Below, piece after piece: positions 59,065 to 64,000 of a DNA stretch of 64,000 bases. How positions within the stretch are numbered: position 1 is the first letter of the stretch; the number at the start of each line of letters is the position of its first letter. The stretch spans positions 1 to 64,000 of the forward strand of contig NZ_SDSC01000008.1 in NCBI RefSeq assembly GCF_004117835.1. The letters are read 5' to 3'. Position numbers and translations under genes: made by a program. Origin of the DNA: Macrococcus sp. DPC7161. GTDB lineage: Bacteria; Bacillota; Bacilli; Staphylococcales; Staphylococcaceae. Under the pieces are notes generated by a model. It worked only from the letters and a program-made list of their open reading frames with translations, had not been told where the DNA came from and did not search any database.

Positions 59065-60645
59065 TTATGCACTTACTAATACGTTTCTTGTAAGTGTATA
59101 ACTATTACCCATCGCATCTGTTACTTTATATACTACTTGGTATGTGCCTGCAATTTTTGTGTTTACAGTATTTGATACAACAACGATTTTAGCAGTGATA
59201 TTGCCATCTTCTGCATCTGTTGCTGTTACACCTGTTAATGCATTAAATGTAGCACCTAATTTTAAATTGTTTGATGCTGTGTTTGTAATTTTAGGTGGTG
59301 TATTTGCTAGAGTTGTTTGTGGAATTACTGTCACTGATCTGTTTAAAGTATAAGAACTACCTTTAGTATCCGTTACTTTATATACTACTTGATATGTGCC
59401 TGCAACTTTAGTATTCACATTATTAGATACAACAACAACTTTAGCAGTAATGTTTCCATCTTCTGTATCTACTGCTGTAATACCTGCTAATGGATTAAAT
59501 ACACTGTTTAACGTTAATGTATTAGATGAAGTATTCGTGATCTTCGGCGCATTATTCGCTGCAACTGGTGCACTTACTAATACGTTTCTTGTTAATGTTG
59601 ATGAAACCCCTCTAGAATCCGTCACTTTATATACAACTTGATATGTGCCTGCAACTTGTGTATTTACGTTATTTGACACAACAACAATTTTAGCAGTGAT
59701 ATTACCATCTTCTGCATCCGTTGCTGATACACCTGTTAAAGGATTAAAAGTAGCACCTACTGTTAAATTGTTTGATGCTGAACTTGCAAATTTAGGCGCT
59801 GTATTCACACCGCTCACTAAGATGTTACGCGTAAAGTTTGCTTTATTTCCTTTAGAGTCTGTTACAGAATACACAACTTGGTATGTGCCTGCAACTTGTG
59901 TGTTCACATTATTTGATACGATAACGAGCTTTGGTGTAATTACCCCATCTTCTGTATCTGTTGCAGTTACGCCTGTTAACGGATTAAAGGTTGCACCTAC
60001 TAATAAGTTATTTGAACCTGTGCTCACAATTTTAGGTGGATTATTCACTGCTGATACAGATACGTTGCGAATATATCTTGCAGTAGTGCCTTTGCTATCT
60101 TTTACTTCATATGTAACTTGGTAAGCACCTGCAACTTGTGTATTCACATTGTTAGATACGATAACAATTTTAGATGTTAAATCACCATCTTCAACATCTG
60201 TTGCAGTCACGCCTGTTAATGGGTTAAAGGCATTACCAACTGTTAACGCACTAGTTGCAGTAAATTTAAATACTGGTGCTGTATTTGCTACAACTGGTGC
60301 AGATACAACAATCGTTCTTGTTAATTTAAATGTATTATTATTTGAATCGGTTACTTGATATACCACTGTATAAGTTCCAGCAACTTTCGTATTCACATTA
60401 TTTGATACGACAACTACTTTAGAAGTGATGTTACCATCTTCAGTGTCTGTTGCTGTAATGCCAGTTAACGGATTAAATGTTGAACCGTAAGCTAATGTAT
60501 TTGTGGCTGTATTTGTAATTTTAGGAACATAAGAAGGTGCTGTTTCAGCTTGTGCATCATGGCTTAACGCCATTGATAGTCCCATTAATAGTGTTGTTGT
60601 GCTTAAGGCAAATTTTTGTATACTTGATTGATGTTTTTTATTCAT
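59065..60645 (-). CDS. Secreted protein of six DUF5011/Ig-like repeats
   Basis: A 526-residue secreted protein. The signal peptide (cleavage after AQA near 33) is followed by six tandem repeats of about 80 residues. Each has FNPLTGITATDTEDGNIT, VVVSNNVNTKVAGTYQVVY and KVTDSxG as in DUF5011 Ig-like domains. The gene stops after the sixth repeat with no LPXTG or wall-binding motif. It may act as an adhesin-like or matrix protein released to the medium. High similarity between repeats favours copy-number change by recombination. CAAAGGGAGAAC precedes the ATG. Confidence 0.88.
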   Translation of the reverse strand: MNKKHQSSIQKFALSTTTLLMGLSMALSHDAQAETAPSYVPKITNTATNTLAYGSTFNPLTGITATDTEDGNITSKVVVVSNNVNTKVAGTYTVVYQVTDSNNNTFKLTRTIVVSAPVVANTAPVFKFTATSALTVGNAFNPLTGVTATDVEDGDLTSKIVIVSNNVNTQVAGAYQVTYEVKDSKGTTARYIRNVSVSAVNNPPKIVSTGSNNLLVGATFNPLTGVTATDTEDGVITPKLVIVSNNVNTQVAGTYQVVYSVTDSKGNKANFTRNILVSGVNTAPKFASSASNNLTVGATFNPLTGVSATDAEDGNITAKIVVVSNNVNTQVAGTYQVVYKVTDSRGVSSTLTRNVLVSAPVAANNAPKITNTSSNTLTLNSVFNPLAGITAVDTEDGNITAKVVVVSNNVNTKVAGTYQVVYKVTDTKGSSYTLNRSVTVIPQTTLANTPPKITNTASNNLKLGATFNALTGVTATDAEDGNITAKIVVVSNTVNTKIAGTYQVVYKVTDAMGNSYTLTRNVLVSA

Positions 60646-60800
60646 TTTGTTCTCCCTTTGAACTTACAAGTTGTACTTACAAGTTATGTTTAATTCACTT
60701 AAGTATACTCGAGGAACCATAATACTACAAACATTTTATGTAGTGTACGTTTATTTATTTAAATAATTAATAGTTTTAACATCATAAAAATATTAATTTA

Positions 60801-60826
60801 GTTTAAAATTGTTTGTTTATCGCTAT
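60801..60826 (+). promoter_or_regulatory. Possible sigma-B promoter
   Basis: GTTTAA (60801-60806), 14 bases, CGCTAT (60821-60826). The -35 fits the sigma-B consensus GTTTAA perfectly and the -10 matches GGGTAT at four of six. It lies 45 bp before the start of a small acidic stress-type protein. Confidence 0.45.
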
Positions 60827-60870
60827 TGTGCTACATTTCAGTTGAAATGACATTTAAAGGAGAGAACATC

Positions 60871-61035
60871 ATGAATTTCGACGACTTAAAAGCACAAGGC
60901 GAACAGTTAATTGCTGACCACAAAGATGAAGTGATTGAACAAGGTAAAGCATTTAATGAAGAACATAAAGACGAATACATCGAACAAGGTGAACAAATTT
61001 CCAGTGAGAAATTTGGATTTGGTCAAGAAAAATAA
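60871..61035 (+). CDS. Small acidic protein, possible general stress protein
   Basis: A 54-residue highly charged protein (MNFDDLKAQGEQLIADHKDE and a repeat of HKDE-IEQG). No domain is certain; it resembles short helical stress proteins in length and composition. AAAGGAGAG precedes the ATG at 60871. A likely sigma-B promoter and a strong terminator make it a single-gene unit. Confidence 0.65.
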   Translation: MNFDDLKAQGEQLIADHKDEVIEQGKAFNEEHKDEYIEQGEQISSEKFGFGQEK

Positions 61036-61045
61036 AATAACAATT

Positions 61046-61120
61046 ACACACCCTATTCAAATGAATAGGGTGTGTAGATTGAAGACAAACTCATTTTCAT
61101 TACATGAGTTTGTCTTTTTT
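61046..61120 (+). terminator. Two consecutive terminators
   Basis: ACACACCCTATTC / GAATAGGGTGTGT (61046-61075) and AAGACAAACTCAT / ATGAGTTTGTCTT (61082-61116), the second followed by TTTT. Both perfect. Confidence 0.85.
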
Positions 61121-61137
61121 AATGACTATATTCTCAT

Positions 61138-61504
61138 TTATTCGAAAAGTGTATTATCACTGAACCTTCTAATATAATTCTTACCGAAGGTAGTGAAATG
61201 AGGAATCTTATCCTGAAAACTGTATCCAAGATACCAACGATAAGCAACATTTATTTCGATTTCTTTTATTGTTTGTCTCATTGATTTTATTCCGAATAAT
61301 TTTTGTATTAATATTATTTTTTTCTAAAATCACAGGATCTATACTTGAACGACCATTATCAAGACAATATTTATCTTCGACTAGAGGATAAATAAAATTC
61401 AAATCCAATACTTTATCTACTTTTCTTAGCAAATGGTCTTGTGGCACTAAATCTAAAATCGCAACAACCTATAATTGATTTCTTTTATCTTCTGATTTAC
61501 TCAA
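61138..61504 (-). pseudogene. IS1182-family transposase remnant
   Basis: From a TTG at 61504 (GGTGATTA upstream) the frame gives SKSEDKRNQL, a TAG, then LDLVPQDHLLRKVDKVLDLN, FIYPLVEDKYCLDNGR and SIDPVILEKN. After a frameshift at about 61310-61330 it continues GIKSMRQTIKEIEINVAYRW, YLGYSFQDKIPHFTTFGKNY and stops. This is the N-terminal third of an IS1182-type transposase with one stop, one frameshift and the 3' two thirds missing. Confidence 0.85.
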
Positions 61505-61547
61505 CAAAATAATCACCCCAAATCATTATTAATATTATTGTATAAAA

Positions 61548-61614
61548 AAACTGAAGACTTCATCTCCGAAAGAGACTTTGTCTTCAGTCTGAAACCGGGA
61601 TAGTTACCTATCCC
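61548..61614 (-). terminator. Terminator region of the bactofilin operon
   Basis: ACTGAAGAC (61550-61558) / GTCTTCAGT (61580-61588) followed on the minus strand by TTTTTTTA, plus GGGATAG (61598-61604) / CTATCCC (61608-61614) nearer the stop codon. Confidence 0.75.
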
Positions 61615-61623
61615 TGTTCGTTT

Positions 61624-62376
61624 TTACCCTATTTTTATTTGCTCTTTTACTTTTGCATTTCCTTCTATTTCGATTGTTTCTGTGTATTCTACTCGATCAA
61701 TGATACAATCATTTTTAATGACTACATGCTTTCCTCTAACAACTTCGCAAATTACACGTTCTAGACTAATATCGTCTCCTTCTATAACTTCGGAAATTAA
61801 CTTCGCGTCTTCTGAAATTGAAATATGATTGCTTTTGTCACTAGTGTTGATAAATAGTTTTTTGAAGAAACTTGTTGTCTGATTCTCATGTACTGTAACA
61901 TTTATCGTTTGTCCACCGATTTCTTCGATTGTTGATTTATTTCCTAATAATATATTAATTGTATCTGCATTTAATAATCCATCAATATTCACCTTACCTG
62001 AAGATACAAATGTTTCTACTTCTACATTTTCATCTACGCTTAAGATGCCTGTTATCGCAATTGTTTTACCCGTAATGCTTCCATCAACTGTAGTCATTCC
62101 AGTGACTTTACAATTTTCAACTTGTAAGTTTCCTTCTACATTTGTTTTACCTGTTGTATTAAATGCTTGGCAATTAAGATTACCTTCTACATCAAGCTTA
62201 CCTTTAGTGTTTAATTCAGAAACTTTCATATCGCCTTCTACAGTCATTTTACCAAGTACATTCACTTCAACCGCTTCTAATTCCCCTTCAACATCACACA
62301 TACCCATTACATTAATATTGTTATAAGTGCCACCTTCGATTGTTGACTTTGCTGTTACATTTAAATCTTTTGTCAT
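61624..62376 (-). CDS. Bactofilin-like polymer-forming protein (YhbE/YhbF-like)
   Basis: A 250-residue beta-solenoid protein. Repeats of about 15-17 residues with the pattern VEGxxxxxxxNTxGKxxVEGNL (for example KGKLDVEGNLNCQAFNTTGK, TNVEGNLQVENCKVTG) fit the bactofilin/polymer-forming cytoskeletal family. It may form filaments or scaffolds under the membrane. It lies 11 bp after the DUF4004 gene, the yhbD-yhbE arrangement of Bacillus. Confidence 0.8.
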   Translation of the reverse strand: MTKDLNVTAKSTIEGGTYNNINVMGMCDVEGELEAVEVNVLGKMTVEGDMKVSELNTKGKLDVEGNLNCQAFNTTGKTNVEGNLQVENCKVTGMTTVDGSITGKTIAITGILSVDENVEVETFVSSGKVNIDGLLNADTINILLGNKSTIEEIGGQTINVTVHENQTTSFFKKLFINTSDKSNHISISEDAKLISEVIEGDDISLERVICEVVRGKHVVIKNDCIIDRVEYTETIEIEGNAKVKEQIKIG

Positions 62377-62387
62377 GAAATTTCCCC

Positions 62388-62978
62388 CTATAATTGATTA
62401 ATATGATTATAAATCTGTGCTTCCTCGAGTTGATATATTACTTTTGTATCTGGATTTTTAGCAATTATTTCTTTGGAAATCACAAATATGAATACCCCTT
62501 TATTTCTTAGGAAATATAATTTTGATGATTCACTTTGATTTTGATGATAGACTTGTGCACTTTCCAGAACTTCTTCTCTTGAAAAATATCCTGATTCTAA
62601 TGTTAAGTGAATCATTGATAATGTTTTTGTTTCATTTAACGAAACAGTGTTACGTTTTTCAAATAAATTTTCTGCAATATCCCATACATACGATTTAAAC
62701 TGTTCACTAGAATACTCCTTTTTATTCGGAGTGACGGATACATTACCTTCAAAAACATGTTGCAAATCATCTAGTGAATACTCGTCTTTCATTTTCTTAA
62801 TCATCTCAATACGTTCAATTATCTTTTGCTTTGGAAAGAAAGCCTCTTGACCTGTATATGTTGACTTACGAATAAACCAGTCCTCTGGTATTAGCTTCTT
62901 ACGCTTCCATCTGTACAACTGACCATAGCTAATGTCACAAGATTTAAGCAACTCTTTTTTAGAGATTAGTTCTTCCAT
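62388..62978 (-). CDS. DUF4004 (YhbD-like) protein with MerR-type helix-turn-helix
   Basis: A 196-residue protein whose N-terminal part (SKKELLKSCDISYGQLYRWKRKKLIPEDWF, then GQEAFFPKQKIIERIEMI) is a MerR-like DNA-binding domain; the rest is the DUF4004 domain. It precedes the bactofilin-like gene and probably regulates it. GAGGTGATGAG precedes the ATG. A palindrome upstream is a candidate operator. Confidence 0.85.
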   Translation of the reverse strand: MEELISKKELLKSCDISYGQLYRWKRKKLIPEDWFIRKSTYTGQEAFFPKQKIIERIEMIKKMKDEYSLDDLQHVFEGNVSVTPNKKEYSSEQFKSYVWDIAENLFEKRNTVSLNETKTLSMIHLTLESGYFSREEVLESAQVYHQNQSESSKLYFLRNKGVFIFVISKEIIAKNPDTKVIYQLEEAQIYNHINQL

Positions 62979-62998
62979 CTCATCACCTCAACAATAAT

Positions 62999-63016
62999 GT
63001 AACATAACACTGTTAC
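62999..63016. promoter_or_regulatory. Candidate operator of the yhbD-like operon
   Basis: GTAACA-TAACAC-TGTTAC is a perfect 6-bp inverted repeat (7 with one mismatch further out) 21-38 bp upstream of the start. It may be the binding site of the encoded MerR-like protein. Confidence 0.5.
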
Positions 63017-63047
63017 GTTGTAAAATGAAAAGTAGTCTAAATATTAA

Positions 63048-63090
63048 AAAAAGCGATTGGAACTTAATAATATCGTTCCAATCGCTTTTT
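63048..63090 (-). terminator. Terminator of the ASCH gene
   Basis: AAAAAGCGATTGGAAC / GTTCCAATCGCTTTTT, a 16-bp perfect stem. Confidence 0.88.
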
Positions 63091-63141
63091 TAGTTAAATT
63101 TATGCGCCATTAAATGACTATTTTTAAGCATTCTTAAATAT

Positions 63142-63591
63142 TTATCTCACTTTCACTACTTCAAATGTCTCACATACGAGTAAGTCATCTGTTGTGAATG
63201 TTAAATCATATTCTTTTACCAATTCACTAAAGAATGCTACATGTGCATTCCACCAATATGCGTATGTACCGTCACCTTCTCCTTCTGATAATGCGAATTC
63301 CTTGGTAACATCTTTCATTGGTACTATCTCTACTTTTCTGTTTTGTATCAATACGACAGGTTCGTCTTTACTATTGAGTACAATATCATATTGTCCTACT
63401 TCAGGTAGTGGATCGTTATCTATTTCATATAACTTATATAAAGAGCATGTCCCTCTTTTCTTCCCTTGTACTACCAAATCGGCTAATTCATCTGCATCTA
63501 CACCGAATTGCCATGCACTTACTTTGACGTCTTCTTCTATACCGTTTGATTTTTTATATGCTTCAAAAAATTCCGTTGCTTGTTGATTCAT
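63142..63591 (-). CDS. ASCH-domain protein
   Basis: A 149-residue ASCH-fold protein (LADLVVQGKKRGTCSLYKLYE, then VVLIQNRKVEIVPMKDVTKEFALSEGEGDGTYAYWWNAHVAFF). ASCH proteins bind RNA or act as RNA-base enzymes, such as amidohydrolases on modified cytidine; the exact reaction is unknown. AAGGTGT precedes the ATG. Confidence 0.88.
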   Translation of the reverse strand: MNQQATEFFEAYKKSNGIEEDVKVSAWQFGVDADELADLVVQGKKRGTCSLYKLYEIDNDPLPEVGQYDIVLNSKDEPVVLIQNRKVEIVPMKDVTKEFALSEGEGDGTYAYWWNAHVAFFSELVKEYDLTFTTDDLLVCETFEVVKVR

Positions 63592-63670
63592 TTTTACACC
63601 TTCTTTTTTATTTAATTATATCTTATTTGTATTCTTATTTTTGATGATATTGTTAGCGCTATCATTATGT

Positions 63671-63712
63671 TTTACTATTAAATAGTTTAGTGTTAAACTA
63701 TTTAATAGTAAA
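63671..63712 (+). promoter_or_regulatory. 42-bp perfect palindromic operator of the MarR gene
   Basis: TTTACTATTAAATAGTTTA (63671-63689), GTGT, then its exact complement (63694-63712). It touches the AAAGGAAG ribosome site, so bound protein would block transcription and perhaps translation. Such long perfect palindromes are typical of MarR autoregulation. Confidence 0.8.
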
Positions 63713-63724
63713 GGAAGTGACTCT

Positions 63725-64000
63725 ATGACTGAAACAAATTTTTTTCAGTTGATTCATAATGCAGATTTATTAAGTTATAAAACAATGTCGCTTTTTGTTA
63801 AGCAGTTTGATAAGCAATTAAATATTTCACAAGTGATTTTACTTGCTCATATTCATCATAATGGTGCGATGCAGCCTTCTGTACTCGCTCAAACGTTAGG
63901 TTATACGTATGGTGCGATTACTTCGATGACGAACAAACTCGTTACATCGGGTTATTTAACAAGAACTGCCGCTGAGCAAGATCGTAGAACGATTTTATTA
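63725..64000 (+). CDS. MarR-family transcriptional regulator (3' part outside window)
   Basis: 92 residues are visible, open at the window edge: N-terminal helix (FFQLIHNADLLSYKTMSLFV), then the winged helix with LAQTLGYTYGAITSMTNKLVTSGYLTRTAAEQDRRTILL. The QDRRTI wing and TNKL recognition helix are typical MarR. AAAGGAAGTG precedes the ATG. It probably controls itself and neighbours beyond the edge. Confidence 0.88.
   Translation, partial: MTETNFFQLIHNADLLSYKTMSLFVKQFDKQLNISQVILLAHIHHNGAMQPSVLAQTLGYTYGAITSMTNKLVTSGYLTRTAAEQDRRTILL

Noticed and set aside
59144-60358. Long plus-strand frames inside the repeat protein
   Set aside because: They are antisense shadows of the DUF5011 repeats, periodic with them and without ribosome sites.
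61208-61447. Intact 79-residue protein
   Set aside because: Its second half is a shifted frame of the transposase; the correct frame continues SMRQTIKEIE.

Overview
This 64 kb window is low-GC chromosomal DNA of a member of the Staphylococcaceae. The evidence is an HssRS/HrtBA haem-stress locus, an IsaA-type secreted transglycosylase, ahpCF with a PerR-like box, a FosB-type (bacillithiol) resistance gene, an IS1182-type remnant, strong AGGAGG-type ribosome binding sites and frequent TTG/GTG starts. Gene content (M30-like peptidase, pyruvate phosphate dikinase with its regulator, DUF5011-repeat protein, bactofilin-like pair) suggests Macrococcus or Mammaliicoccus rather than S. aureus itself. 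That genus-level call is inference. I saw no rRNA or tRNA genes, CRISPR array, prophage or replication origin.

Layout. 0-4 kb: an IS3/IS150-like transposase start at the edge, then hssRS diverging from hrtBA around an HssR-type direct repeat. 4-14 kb: secreted metallopeptidase, ahpCF, an amino-acid permease, and ppdK with its bifunctional kinase/phosphatase behind two perfect matches to the remembered CcpN motif. 14-22 kb: an eight-hairpin array, a DUF438/PAS protein, an ECF sigma/anti-sigma pair, a DUF3147 pair behind two Rex-like palindromes, and argS with an arginine T-box. 22-36 kb: a frameshifted quinone reductase-like gene, a second HrtAB-like transporter with an SDR enzyme, a threonine aldolase/Nudix/LOG/kinase run, isaA, and a divergent flavin oxidoreductase/ring-cleavage dioxygenase pair. 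36-46 kb: SulP/UspA, an XRE-DUF3278 operon with a large inverted operator, an MFS transporter, msrA, brnQ and a RelE/Phd-type toxin-antitoxin pair.

46-54 kb is an AT-rich accessory stretch in decay. It holds a PadR operon, an AraC regulator beside a remnant of a second AraC tail, a LysM remnant, a fosB gene interrupted by one ochre codon, GNAT and GrpB genes, a SAM-I riboswitch controlling a small protein of unknown function, and a junction where an ABC ATPase and a MerR gene truncate each other. 54-64 kb: a DUF24/HxlR regulator with YodB- and QsrR-like operators in front of a flavin monooxygenase, several redox enzymes, a secreted six-repeat protein, an IS1182 remnant, a bactofilin-like operon, and the start of a MarR regulator preceded by a 42-bp perfect palindrome.

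Themes. Redox, electrophile and haem stress defence recurs (HssRS/HrtBA, AhpCF, MsrA, dioxygenase, DUF24 regulon, DsbA-like, SDR and Nudix enzymes), with candidate PerR, Rex, QsrR/YodB and HssR sites. The most unusual signal is a set of intergenic tandem hairpin repeats at four places (about 4, 14, 19-21.7 and 30 kb). Their arm sequences are unrelated, yet the periods are exactly 41 or 61 bp, close to whole numbers of helical turns.
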